Assembly (NCBI GenBank): GCA_963665975.1
Contig: OY762508.1
Span: 1,116,001-1,180,000, forward strand
Source: G963665975 sp963665975
Lineage (GTDB): Bacteria; Bacteroidota; Rhodothermia; Rhodothermales; Bin80
Length of the DNA stretch: 64,000 nucleotides
Direction of reading: 5' to 3'
Below the pieces are notes generated by a model, which did no database searches, was not told the origin of the DNA, and saw nothing but the letters and a program-made list of their open reading frames with translations. Below are positions 55,472-64,000 of this stretch, piece after piece (position 1 is the stretch's first letter; every line of letters begins with the position of its first letter). A program made the position numbers and the translations under genes.

Positions 55472-58069
55472 TCAGCGAACGACAAAGTTCACGATACGTC
55501 CCGGTACGTAGATTTCCCGCAGCAATGCCTTGCCGTCGATAAAGCGCCCAACGTTGTGCTCCGCCTTTGCTGCGCCCAGCACGGATGCCTCGTCTGCGTC
55601 GGACGCAACTTCAATGGTTGCGCGTACCTTACCGTTTACCTGTACGGCAATGTTAACCGTCTGTTCGACCAAGTATTCCTTCACCAAGCGTGGCCACGGT
55701 GCAAAGGCCAACGATTCGTCGTGCCCAAGGCGCTCCCACAACTCTTCGGCCAAGTGGGGTGCAAACGGACTTAGCAGAAGCACGTAAGGCTCTGCCACGC
55801 TTCGCGGCACGTTGTCCCACCGGTTCGCGGCGTTAACGAATTCCATCAGCACGGCGATTGCCGTGTTCATCCGCAATGCTTCAATATCCTCCGTTACCCG
55901 TGCTATCGTATGGTGCAGGACGCGCAGTTTCTCACGAGACGGCGCTACATCCTGTACGCGGTTGCCAGCGGTCAACAGGCGCCAGACGCGGTTGAGGAAT
56001 CGGTAGGTGCCCTCCACGCCACGCGTGCTCCAGGGCTTGACCTGTTCGAGAGGGCCCATGAACATTTCGTAGAGCCGGAAAGCATCGGCGCCGTACTGGT
56101 CAATGACGCTGTCCGGATTGACCACATTGCCTCGACTCTTGCTCATTTTGTAGGCACGAACGTCGAGATGGATTGCCGGATCCTCTTTCAGGACGAACGT
56201 GTCTCCCTGCTTTTCTACGGAGTCCTCGTCGACCCGCTCCGCGACGACCTTGCGGCCGGTCGTAGTGTCGACGCCGTCCTTGACGCGCGCGGCCGTGATC
56301 CTTTCTCCGGTTTCGGCGTCCCGGAATCCGTTGTATTCCATTTCGCCGAGAATCATCCCCTGATGGATGAGCTTCACGAATGGTTCCGGACTCTTGACCA
56401 CGCCGGCGTCGTAGAGCACCATGTGCCAGAAGCGAGAGTATAGCAGGTGCAATACAGCGTGTTCGGCGCCTCCCACATAAAGGTCCACCGGCATCCAGTA
56501 TGATTCGAGCTCCGGGTCGATAAGCTGCTCGGTATTATGCGGATCGATATAGCGCAGGAAGTACCAGCACGAGCCAGCCCATTGGGGCATGGTGTTGGTT
56601 TCGCGGCGTGCCGGCCGTCCCGATTCGGGGTCAGTGGTCTCCAGCCAGTCTGTCGCCAGCGCCAGCGGCCCTTCGGGCGAGCCGCTGGGTTTGAATTCCT
56701 CCAGCTCCGGAAGCGTGAGCGGCAGGTGGTCTTCCGGAATCTGTCTGGGCTCGCCATCGACGAAGATGATGGGCATGGGCTCGCCCCAATACCGCTGCCG
56801 CGAAAACAGCCAGTCTCGCAGCTTGTAGTTGACCTTTCGCGTCCCCACGCCGCACTCTTCCAGCCAATCGATGATACGCTGTTTGGCCTCCGCGATGCAC
56901 AACCCATTCAAGAGCCCGCTATTGATGGCCGGACCATCTCCCAGATATGCCTTCCCGGTGAAGCCCTCGGGCGGCTGCACCGTCCGTACGATCGGGAGGT
57001 CAAAGACTTCGGCGAAGTCCCAGTCACGCGCGTCCTGCCCGGGTACAGCCATGATTGCCCCCGTGCCATAGGAGGCCAGAACGTAGTCGGCAATCCAGAT
57101 CGGGATGGGTTCGCCGGTCGCAATATTGGTGGCGTAGCCCCCGGTAAACACACCGCTCTTGCCTTTCTGCAGATCGGTTCGTTCCAGATCGCTCTTACGC
57201 GCCGCTTGCTGCCGATACTCTTCCACTGCCGCCCGCTGCTCTGGCCTAACTATACGCGTTACCAGGGAATGCTCGGGTGCCAGCACCATGTATGTGGCGC
57301 CAAATATCGTGTCCGGTCGGGTGGTGAATACACGGATTTGCGCGTCTGGAAGGCCGACGATGGGAAAGTCAATTTCTGCGCCTTCGCTGCGCCCAATCCA
57401 GTTTTGCTGCATCAGCTTCGTACTGGTCGGCCAGTCGACCTCTTCCAAACCTTCTAGGAGCCGCTCCGCGTATGCCGTAATCTTCAGCATCCACTGGCGC
57501 AGCTTGCGACGCTCGCAGGGGTGGTTGCCGATTTCGCTTTTGCCATCGATGACCTCTTCGTTGGCAAGCGTTGTTCCCAGCTCTTCACACCACCACACCG
57601 GGACTTCGGCTTCGTACGCCAGACCACGCTCAAAGAGCTTTTGAAAAATCCACTGGGTCCATTTGTAGTAGTCTGGATCCGTAGTGGATATTTCCCGGTC
57701 CCAGTCGTAGGAAAATCCCAGTGCTTGGAGCTGCGTGCGAAAATGGTTAATATTTTTTTCTGTCGTGGCCCGCGGATGTGTTCCTGTCCGTAGGGCATAC
57801 TGCTCCGCAGGCAAGCCAAAGGCATCCCACCCGATGGGATGCAGCACGTTGAACCCGTTCATGCGCTTGTAGCGCGCCACGATGTCCGTAGCGGTGTAGC
57901 CTTCCGGATGCCCCACATGTAGCCCCGCCCCACTCGGATATGGAAACATATCGAGGACGTAATACTTGGGCTTCGACGTGTCGATTTCTGCGGGCGTTCG
58001 AAAGGTCTTGTGCTCCTCCCAGAAGGCCTGCCACTTCCGCTCGATGTCCTTGAAAGGATATCCTGCCAT
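55472..58069 (-). CDS. leuS: Leucine--tRNA ligase
   Basis: A class Ia synthetase of 865 residues. The HIGH region is PSGAGLHVGHPEGYTATD and the KMSKS loop is YKMSKSRGNVVNPD. Between them are the CP1 editing domain (TTRPDTIFGATYMVLAPEH), the leucine-specific domain, and the zinc-free bacterial arrangement. Length is typical. It starts after a 126 bp gap from the flavin reductase stop. Confidence 0.97.
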   Translation of the reverse strand: MAGYPFKDIERKWQAFWEEHKTFRTPAEIDTSKPKYYVLDMFPYPSGAGLHVGHPEGYTATDIVARYKRMNGFNVLHPIGWDAFGLPAEQYALRTGTHPRATTEKNINHFRTQLQALGFSYDWDREISTTDPDYYKWTQWIFQKLFERGLAYEAEVPVWWCEELGTTLANEEVIDGKSEIGNHPCERRKLRQWMLKITAYAERLLEGLEEVDWPTSTKLMQQNWIGRSEGAEIDFPIVGLPDAQIRVFTTRPDTIFGATYMVLAPEHSLVTRIVRPEQRAAVEEYRQQAARKSDLERTDLQKGKSGVFTGGYATNIATGEPIPIWIADYVLASYGTGAIMAVPGQDARDWDFAEVFDLPIVRTVQPPEGFTGKAYLGDGPAINSGLLNGLCIAEAKQRIIDWLEECGVGTRKVNYKLRDWLFSRQRYWGEPMPIIFVDGEPRQIPEDHLPLTLPELEEFKPSGSPEGPLALATDWLETTDPESGRPARRETNTMPQWAGSCWYFLRYIDPHNTEQLIDPELESYWMPVDLYVGGAEHAVLHLLYSRFWHMVLYDAGVVKSPEPFVKLIHQGMILGEMEYNGFRDAETGERITAARVKDGVDTTTGRKVVAERVDEDSVEKQGDTFVLKEDPAIHLDVRAYKMSKSRGNVVNPDSVIDQYGADAFRLYEMFMGPLEQVKPWSTRGVEGTYRFLNRVWRLLTAGNRVQDVAPSREKLRVLHHTIARVTEDIEALRMNTAIAVLMEFVNAANRWDNVPRSVAEPYVLLLSPFAPHLAEELWERLGHDESLAFAPWPRLVKEYLVEQTVNIAVQVNGKVRATIEVASDADEASVLGAAKAEHNVGRFIDGKALLREIYVPGRIVNFVVR

Positions 58070-58195
58070 GCGTGCCTGTATACCGCTGTGCGAATGGAGC
58101 CTCTAAACGTACGGTTTAGCGGGCTTATCGGTGGGTTCCGCGGTTGAAGTTACCGGGAAAAGCAACGCGTCACACCACCCCGTTGAACCCGGTAG

Positions 58196-58741
58196 TCAAA
58201 ATGGCCACACACGCTCGGGAAGGCGTACACCCAACCGGTAGTAACTCCCATCCCAGTACACGAGTGGACTATCGGATGCGCCGAGGGTAACACTGCGAAC
58301 GCGGCCAATAAAGAGAGAATGATCACCGGCCGGATGCATGGCGTATGGTGTGCTGTGGAATACTACAGGGGCATCAGTGAGATTTGGAATAATGTTGTCA
58401 TCCAGTTCACACGTGACGGCCGCGAACTGTTCTGGTCCCGTGCGATCAGGTTCGGCAAAGATCGTGGCCAAGCGCGCCTGTTCGCTGGAGAGCACATGCA
58501 CGGAATACCTTGCGGCATCTGCAATCACATCGTGCATGCGCGCCTCGCAAGCCACCAGGAAAGAAATCAGCGGCGGGTCCAGTGAAACACTCGTAAACGA
58601 CCCCACTGTAATGCCTCGGACTTCACCCATTCCCTCCGCAGTCACCACCGTGACCGGTGACGACACGCGGCGCATTGCCCTTCGTAGCACATCGCCGTCA
58701 ACCATGGACTCTGAAAGTTGGCGCGCACGTTCACGATGCAT
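58196..58741 (-). CDS. Flavin reductase family protein (FMN-binding split barrel)
   Basis: The 181-residue protein has the flavin-reductase pattern: GITVGSFTSVSLDPPLISF at about 43-61, then the helix with YSVHVLSSEQARLATIFA and the late DHSLFIGRVRSVTLG. It would reduce FMN or FAD with NAD(P)H for a partner oxygenase, or act as a stand-alone reductase. Another start at 58705 is possible. It follows dnaJ by 30 bp, so it may be the last gene of the hrcA-grpE-dnaJ transcript. Confidence 0.87.
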   Translation of the reverse strand: MHRERARQLSESMVDGDVLRRAMRRVSSPVTVVTAEGMGEVRGITVGSFTSVSLDPPLISFLVACEARMHDVIADAARYSVHVLSSEQARLATIFAEPDRTGPEQFAAVTCELDDNIIPNLTDAPVVFHSTPYAMHPAGDHSLFIGRVRSVTLGASDSPLVYWDGSYYRLGVRLPERVWPF

Positions 58742-58770
58742 TCCGCGAGCGAAGGAGAATTCCCTATGGC

Positions 58771-59940
58771 CTAGGAAAAGACATCCTTGACACGACCGAA
58801 GAACGACCGGTCGTCTTTCTCGCGCTCCGGCCGTGGCTCGAAGGAGGGCGAGGAGCGCATGTTTTCCAGTATCTGTTTTTCTTCTGGCCGCAGGGTCTTC
58901 GGTGTCCAGACGTGAATTCGAATGAACTGGTCCCCTTGCCTGCCAGTGTTCAGGTCGGGCAGGCCTCGTCCGCGCATGCGCAGCAGCTTGCCGGGCTGCG
59001 TGCCAGGATCCACCTGTATGCGCGCCCGCCCATGGAGCGTGGGCACTTCGAGTTCACGGCCAAGCGCCGCATCAGGAAATGAGATGAAGCAGTCGTGATA
59101 GATGTCGTGTCCTTCTCGAACAAAATTATCGTCCGGGATCTCCTTTATTTCAACGCGAAGGCTGCCTGCTGGTCCGCCCTTAGTGCCAGCATTACCGCCT
59201 CCCCGGATGTTCAGGTAGTTGCCTTCGACAGCTCCTGCCGGCACCGTGACGGAGATCGTTTCCTCTCCATCCATACGTCCCTGGCCATTGCAGGATCGGC
59301 ACCGGTCCTTCACCACCTGCCCTTCTCCTCGACAGGTCGGGCACGGCTGCACGCTAACAATCTGCCCCATGAATGTATTCCGCGCCGTGCGGACCTCACC
59401 CCTCCCGTCACACCCCCTGCAACGCGAAAGGTTGGCGGTCCCTCCTTCAGCGCCCGTGCCGCTGCATGGTTTACAGGCGCGCATTTTGCGAACCTTGATA
59501 CGCTTTTCCACGCCGTCTGCAATCTCTTTCAGCGTGAGAGGCAGTTGCATGCGGAGCCCCTCGCCCTGGCGGCCCATTCCCTGCGAACGCCCGCGTGGTC
59601 GGCTGCCCCCGAAGAAATCGTCGAAAATGCTCCCTTGCCCGCCGCTGCCGAAGATATCCCCAAATGTTCGAAAGATGTCATTGACATCGTGGAAGCCCCC
59701 CGTGCCGCCTGCTGCTCCGTTACTCAGACCTGCGTGGCCAAACCTGTCATACCGCGCGCGCTTGTTGCTGTCGGAGAGCACTTCGTAGGCTTGCGCGGCC
59801 TCTTTGAACTTGTTTTCCGCCTCGGTATCGCCCGGGTTGCGATCCGGATGATAGCGCAGTGCTTGTTTGCGATACGCCTTTTTCAGGTCATCCGGCGAGG
59901 CATCCCGTTCAATTCCCAATATTTCGTAGTAATCACGCAC
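58771..59940 (-). CDS. dnaJ: Chaperone protein DnaJ
   Basis: DnaJ stimulates DnaK ATPase and delivers clients. The 389-residue protein has a J domain (HPD in LRYHPDRNP), a Gly/Phe region (about 75-115) and four CxxCxGxG zinc motifs (CKPCSGTG, CRGCDGRG, CPTCRGEG, CRSCNGQG). The two C-terminal substrate domains follow. Translation appears to start at GTG (59940). It lies 22 bp after grpE. dnaK is not in this cluster. Confidence 0.97.
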   Translation of the reverse strand: MRDYYEILGIERDASPDDLKKAYRKQALRYHPDRNPGDTEAENKFKEAAQAYEVLSDSNKRARYDRFGHAGLSNGAAGGTGGFHDVNDIFRTFGDIFGSGGQGSIFDDFFGGSRPRGRSQGMGRQGEGLRMQLPLTLKEIADGVEKRIKVRKMRACKPCSGTGAEGGTANLSRCRGCDGRGEVRTARNTFMGQIVSVQPCPTCRGEGQVVKDRCRSCNGQGRMDGEETISVTVPAGAVEGNYLNIRGGGNAGTKGGPAGSLRVEIKEIPDDNFVREGHDIYHDCFISFPDAALGRELEVPTLHGRARIQVDPGTQPGKLLRMRGRGLPDLNTGRQGDQFIRIHVWTPKTLRPEEKQILENMRSSPSFEPRPEREKDDRSFFGRVKDVFS

Positions 59941-59962
59941 GGCGAATCAGTTGGTGTTGGCT

Positions 59963-60562
59963 TTACGAAGCTACGATAACTTTTGAGTGGCGCAGCACCT
60001 GGTCGCCCAGGCGATACCCGCGCTCGACTTCTTCGACAACATCGCCGGGCTCCACGCCTTCCGGAGCCGGCATCTGCATCATGGCTTCATGGATATTCTC
60101 GTCAAACGGTGTCCCTACGGCCTCGATGGCTACTACACCAAACCCGGCAAGCGCATCGTCAAACTTCTTGTATACGAGATCAACTCCCGTCTTGAGCGCC
60201 TGATACGCCGGACCTGGCGGTTCCTGCTGCTCTACCTGGCCTGATGCTTCGAGAGAGCGACGAAAGTCATCCAGTACACTCAGCATGCCCTTGATGACCA
60301 GCATTTGCGCATTACGGCTCCAGCGAGCCTGCTCGCGTTCGGTCCGGCGACGGTAGTTCTGATACTCGGCCACCGTGCGCAGGAGTTGGTCCTTGACCTG
60401 CTGAAGTTCCTCTGCAAGCTTTGTTGCCGCATCCGGCTCAGCGGTGGCGCCTTCGTTAGTCGCCTCTTCGTCGATTATCTCGACCTCCACCGCTTCGACG
60501 GGCGCGGGCGCATCCGCTCTCGGCGACTCAGACATCTGCCCGTTTACGTCCTTATTTCCCAT
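59963..60562 (-). CDS. grpE: Nucleotide exchange factor GrpE
   Basis: GrpE releases ADP from DnaK. The 199-residue protein has a disordered acidic N-terminus, a long helix (LAEELQQVKDQLLRTVAEYQ) with NYRRRTERE, and the C-terminal beta domain with VGTPFDENIHEAMMQ and EVERGYRLGDQVLRHSKVIV. The family signature is complete. It is 20 bp downstream of hrcA. Confidence 0.97.
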   Translation of the reverse strand: MGNKDVNGQMSESPRADAPAPVEAVEVEIIDEEATNEGATAEPDAATKLAEELQQVKDQLLRTVAEYQNYRRRTEREQARWSRNAQMLVIKGMLSVLDDFRRSLEASGQVEQQEPPGPAYQALKTGVDLVYKKFDDALAGFGVVAIEAVGTPFDENIHEAMMQMPAPEGVEPGDVVEEVERGYRLGDQVLRHSKVIVAS

Positions 60563-60582
60563 GTAATCGGTATACCCGTTGT

Positions 60583-61674
60583 TTAGATTGATGGATCAGC
60601 CGGCCTTGTCAACGCTGGCCTGTCCAGGAGCAACGCCATGTTTTCGACGAGCGCGATAGACCGCCCATAGTCCATGCGCATTGGTCCGAGAATACCGACT
60701 GTTCCAACGGTTTCTCCGACCTGATACCGTGCCGTGACAATCGAGTACGTGTCATCTGCGGCATCAGTGATTTCTCTCCCGATGCTAACCTTGGCCCGAC
60801 CCAGCTCCGCCGCAATGTCGGTATCCTGTCCCTCAAACAGTTGCACCACGTAACCCTTGTCCTCAATCAACTCAATCAGGCGTCGTACATCTTCTCCGTC
60901 CTTGAATTCCGGCTGCATCAGGAGTCCCTGTGTCCCGCCCTGGCACAGTCGCGCTTCTACCGGGTCGCTGAACAGGATGGCGGATTCGTTCAGAATGAGT
61001 TGGATGATACCGGTCTTGTCGTCTTCAATGTCCCGCGTGCGGGCTGCGTATGTGCGACGGATTTCGTCGAGCCGAAGTCCCGCGAGGCGTTCGTTCAGAA
61101 TCGATACAATGCGATCCAATTCGTGGCGCTTCAAATCGACTTCGGTCTGGTAGACGATCGTCTTCACCAGGCGACTCCGTACACTGATCACGATCATCAC
61201 GCTGGGGGACGACAGGGGGACAACATCGATCCGCTCCAACACGCCTGTTGATATGCTGGGGGTCAATACGACGCCCAGCAGATTCGACATCCTGCTCAGA
61301 AGCCGCGAGCATTCGCGGAACAGCTCGTCCGTTTCTCCCATCAGGCGATCCAACTTTACCTTGAGCAGCTTTTTCTCGATTGGAGGCAACTCAGGCATGC
61401 CCATCAGTTCATCGACGAATGCCCTGTAGCCCAACCGCGTGGGCATGCGCCCGGCCGACGTATACGGATGGCGCAAATAACCCAGGTCTTCCAGGTCCCC
61501 CATCGTGTTGCGAACGCTGGCAGGGCTCAGTCCAAGCGGATACCGCCGGGTCAGCGTCCTAGACCCGACCGGGCCCGCCGTATCAATAAAGCTGCGCACG
61601 ACAAGGCGCAGGATCATCTGTTCCCGGTCACCAAGTTCGCTATTTGGACGACGCTTTAGGATAGAGGCACGCAT
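60583..61674 (-). CDS. hrcA: Heat-inducible transcription repressor HrcA
   Basis: HrcA represses heat-shock genes. The 363-residue protein has the N-terminal winged helix (REQMILRLVVRSFIDTAGPV, VRNTMGDLEDLGYLRHPYTS) and the GAF-like and insert domains, with IGREI and VGTVGILGPMRMDYGRSIALV near the end. It leads hrcA-grpE-dnaJ. A canonical CIRCE operator was not found upstream; two other palindromes were. Confidence 0.96.
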   Translation of the reverse strand: MRASILKRRPNSELGDREQMILRLVVRSFIDTAGPVGSRTLTRRYPLGLSPASVRNTMGDLEDLGYLRHPYTSAGRMPTRLGYRAFVDELMGMPELPPIEKKLLKVKLDRLMGETDELFRECSRLLSRMSNLLGVVLTPSISTGVLERIDVVPLSSPSVMIVISVRSRLVKTIVYQTEVDLKRHELDRIVSILNERLAGLRLDEIRRTYAARTRDIEDDKTGIIQLILNESAILFSDPVEARLCQGGTQGLLMQPEFKDGEDVRRLIELIEDKGYVVQLFEGQDTDIAAELGRAKVSIGREITDAADDTYSIVTARYQVGETVGTVGILGPMRMDYGRSIALVENMALLLDRPALTRPADPSI

Positions 61675-61698
61675 GACGGTTATGGGCCTGCAAATGTC

Positions 61699-61739
61699 TT
61701 GCCATCTGGCAAAAACAGGAAGATTAGGCAGAATCTGCC
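61699..61739. promoter_or_regulatory. Two perfect palindromes upstream of hrcA
   Basis: TTGCCA-TC-TGGCAA (61699-61712) and GGCAGA-A-TCTGCC (61727-61739) lie 25 and 53 bp upstream of the hrcA start. They could bind HrcA or another dimeric regulator. They do not match the CIRCE sequence (TTAGCACTC-N9-GAGTGCTAA). Confidence 0.4.
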
Positions 61740-61912
61740 ACGGACGGCTGTAATCCTGTCAGTCTTCGGAAATCTTACCCATCGAGATAGGATGCGGTTT
61801 CAGCCTCACCAGGAACCTGATACGGCTCTTATGAATCTGCCTTGCGCAACCACACTGTTACTGGCGCGTATTTTCCGTTAATGATTCTTCCTAATCAACG
61901 TGAAAACCGAGC

Positions 61913-63694
61913 ATGCGCTTTTTTTCCACGCTACTTGCCAGCATCATTGGTTCACTGGTTGCTCTCGTCCTTGTGGTTTTCTTCGGATTCTTGATCCTGG
62001 CGGCTATCGTCGCTTCGACGGACATTGAGCCGTCGGTCCAGCCAGGTTCGGTTTTGGTGATGAGCCTGTCAGGAACCTTCCCGGAGTACGTCTCTCGTGA
62101 CCCGGTGCAGACCGCCCTGTTGGGAAATGCTTCGGTGGACTCGTATGACCTCAAGCATGCATTGAAGAAGGCTGCCGTAGATAAGCGTATTGACGCCATC
62201 TGGTTGCAGATGCGCGGGGTGCGTGCCAGTTGGGGCACGTTGCAGGAGATACGTGAAGCGCTCGTCGCGTTCAAGAAAAGTGGCAAGCCGTTGTACGCTT
62301 CCAGCGGAGAATACATGATGACGGAGCGCGACTACTTTTTGGCGAGCGTGGCAGACAGCGTGTTCGCTTCCCCCGAGGCGTTCTTTGAATTCAACGGCCT
62401 TTATCTGGAGGTCATGTACTACAAAGGGCTGTTGGATGCGCTGGAGATAGATGCGGAAATCGTGCGTGCGGGAGAATACAAGGCTGCCGTTGAGCCGTAT
62501 TTGCGCAAAGACATGTCCGCAGAAAACGAAGAGCAACTGAGTACCATTCTGGAGTCCATAAACAGTATGGTTACCGGCACCATTGCAGGCAGTCGCGGGC
62601 ACACGCATGCAGAACTGAAGCAGCTTGCCCGCGAGGCCGCCATATTAACTGCCGCTGACGCCTATGAGGCGGACCTGCTGGATTCACTGTTGTTCGAAGA
62701 CGAGGTCGTTGCCCTCATCAAGCAACGACTCGAGATCGACGAGGACGAATCCTTGCGCAGGATAAGTCTACGATCCTACATCCAGACGCCCGACTCAAAG
62801 GCCGGCCTGTCCTACGGCAACGACGGGCAGATTGCTATCGTTTATGCCGTAGGCACCATCGTTAACGGCACCAGCGACGCAGGTCGTAGCGTCATCGGCT
62901 CATCCACCTTCAACAAGGCCATGCGCGAGGCCCGTGATAGCGACCGGGTAAAAGCTGTGGTGTTGAGAATTAATTCGCCGGGCGGTTCGGCCACGGCCTC
63001 TGATGCCATGTGGCGAGAAATCAGCCTGACGGCTGAAGAAAAGCCTGTTGTCGTTTCCATGGGTGATCTGGCTGCGTCGGGCGGATACTGGATTGCCACC
63101 GCTGCCGATACGATCATCGCTGATCCGCAGACGCTTACTGGTTCCATAGGCGTATTCGGCGTTATGTTCAATGTCGGAAGGACACTGGACTCGAAGCTGG
63201 GCATAACCACAGATCGTGTACGCACGAGTCCCTACGCCGATATGTTTTCCGGGATGCGCACGCTGGAGCCCCAGGAGCGCGCCTTGCTTACGGCCGCCGT
63301 GAACGCTACTTATGGTCAGTTTGTGGACAAGGTTGCGGGCAGTCGCGGGCTGGATGCGGCATTTGTGGACGAAATCGGACAGGGCAGAATCTGGACGGGA
63401 CAGCAGGCGCTGGATCTTGGGCTCGTGGACATGCTCGGCAGCCTTGACACCGCCGTAGAGATGGCCGCTGAGATGGCTGGCCTGGAGGAGGGACAGTACC
63501 GCACGCGCCGAATACCGAGGCCCAAGACGTTTCTGGAGGAATTCGAGGATGCCCTGATGGCGCGCGCAACGCGCGTGCTTGATCCAGTTGGCGCGATCCC
63601 AGGCGTGCGTCAGTACAAGAATTTCCTGGAAACAACCATCGCTATGCAGGGCGCCGCGCAGGCGCGCATGGAATTGGAGATCTCCATCCAGTAG
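61913..63694 (+). CDS. sppA: Signal peptide peptidase SppA (67K type)
   Basis: SppA degrades remnant signal peptides in the inner membrane. The 593-residue protein has an N-terminal membrane helix (about 10-35) and two ClpP-like halves, as in the E. coli type. The catalytic dyad is Lys190 (GEYKAAVEP) in the first half and Ser389 (DLAASGGYW) in the second. INSPGGSATASD and TGSIGVFG are conserved. It diverges from hrcA. Confidence 0.93.
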   Translation: MRFFSTLLASIIGSLVALVLVVFFGFLILAAIVASTDIEPSVQPGSVLVMSLSGTFPEYVSRDPVQTALLGNASVDSYDLKHALKKAAVDKRIDAIWLQMRGVRASWGTLQEIREALVAFKKSGKPLYASSGEYMMTERDYFLASVADSVFASPEAFFEFNGLYLEVMYYKGLLDALEIDAEIVRAGEYKAAVEPYLRKDMSAENEEQLSTILESINSMVTGTIAGSRGHTHAELKQLAREAAILTAADAYEADLLDSLLFEDEVVALIKQRLEIDEDESLRRISLRSYIQTPDSKAGLSYGNDGQIAIVYAVGTIVNGTSDAGRSVIGSSTFNKAMREARDSDRVKAVVLRINSPGGSATASDAMWREISLTAEEKPVVVSMGDLAASGGYWIATAADTIIADPQTLTGSIGVFGVMFNVGRTLDSKLGITTDRVRTSPYADMFSGMRTLEPQERALLTAAVNATYGQFVDKVAGSRGLDAAFVDEIGQGRIWTGQQALDLGLVDMLGSLDTAVEMAAEMAGLEEGQYRTRRIPRPKTFLEEFEDALMARATRVLDPVGAIPGVRQYKNFLETTIAMQGAAQARMELEISIQ

Positions 63695-63772
63695 TGGGCG
63701 CGAGAAAACGCGCATCGCGTTCTGATGCTGTCCGGATTGGACCGCGATACCCACACCGGTCGCCCTGTGATG

Positions 63773-64000
63773 CTACACCAGCACTTCTCCCGTCATTGAC
63801 GTGGGAATGTCTTCTCCCATCAGTGTCAGGATCGTTGGCGCCACGTCGCCCAGTTTGCCGTCCCGGACCGGTCCTTCAAATCCGTCCTTAATAATCAGGT
63901 GCGGCACGAGTGAGGTTGTGTGCGCGGTGTGCGGCGTACCGTCGGGATTCTGCATCCTGTCTGCGTTTCCGTGGTCCGCCAGGATTGTCACGCTGTAGCC
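63773..64000 (-). CDS. gpmI: 2,3-bisphosphoglycerate-independent phosphoglycerate mutase, C-terminal part
   Basis: The minus frame is open to the window edge and holds the last 75 codons. VTILADHGNADRM carries metal-binding Asp and His of the alkaline-phosphatase-like fold. TPHTAHTTSLVPHL follows with another metal-ligand histidine, and the end KLGDVAPTILTLMG is typical of GpmI. It interconverts 2- and 3-phosphoglycerate. The N-terminus lies outside the window. Confidence 0.93.
   Translation of the reverse strand, partial: GYSVTILADHGNADRMQNPDGTPHTAHTTSLVPHLIIKDGFEGPVRDGKLGDVAPTILTLMGEDIPTSMTGEVLV

Noticed and set aside
61675..61912. CIRCE operator
   Set aside because: The consensus half-sites TTAGCACTC and GAGTGCTAA are not present.
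1..64000. CRISPR array, rRNA genes or prophage
   Set aside because: No regularly spaced repeats, no rRNA-like sequence, and no phage structural genes were seen anywhere.

Overview
The window is about 57% GC by eye and densely coded, from a Gram-negative (diderm) bacterium. A BamD lipoprotein, an LpoA-like lipoprotein regulator, DUF5916 and DUF2911 proteins, a bacillithiol-type deacetylase (BshB1), a long insert-bearing chorismate synthase and an RRM RNA-binding protein together fit the Rhodothermota/Balneolota branch near Bacteroidetes best. That placement is inferred from gene content only. No rRNA, convincing tRNA or CRISPR array was seen.

Region by region. 1-2774 (minus): a RecQ helicase fused to a C-terminal phosphoribosyltransferase, followed 2 bases later by a DprA/Smf-like gene cut by the window edge. 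This pairing recalls the ShosT (PRTase)/ShosA (DprA) anti-phage pair. 3200-14768: housekeeping and transport genes (mazG, ssb, RRM protein, NSS symporter, CBS/CorC protein, purF, secreted small proteins, a DUF5916 outer-membrane protein, a MoeB/ThiF-rhodanese). 15050-28254: a Fic protein, carbamoyltransferase, valS, aroC, an HtrA protease, a PlsC-like acyltransferase, a GT4 glycosyltransferase, a thioredoxin-like lipoprotein, a C-N hydrolase and prmC.

28255-31610 is a decayed accessory segment. It holds a NYN-domain gene broken by one in-frame TAG, a terminator-like hairpin, a fragment resembling a transposase C-terminus, a beta-propeller lipoprotein, and a second, mutated copy of the first ~60 codons of prmC. 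The two prmC 5' ends lie in the same orientation about 3.3 kb apart, which suggests an insertion or duplication at prmC.

31650-46628 is a largely minus-strand housekeeping stretch: a kelch-SSS symporter fusion, an NhaC antiporter, a PhoU-like protein, nadD, bamD, an LpoA-like protein, guaA, gcvH, accC, accB and efp. After a gene-free, partly AT-rich ~950 bp stretch, a complete four-gene type I Zorya anti-phage operon (zorA-zorB-zorC-zorD, 47578-54564, plus strand) stands among minus-strand core genes. The right end holds bshB1, leuS, a flavin reductase, the heat-shock operon hrcA-grpE-dnaJ, sppA and the 3' end of gpmI.

How they work together: ZorA/ZorB should form a MotAB-like ion-driven membrane complex that senses infection, with ZorC and ZorD as cytosolic DNA-acting effectors. 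The left-edge RecQ-PRTase/DprA pair is a second candidate defence module and is the part of the window least like described systems.
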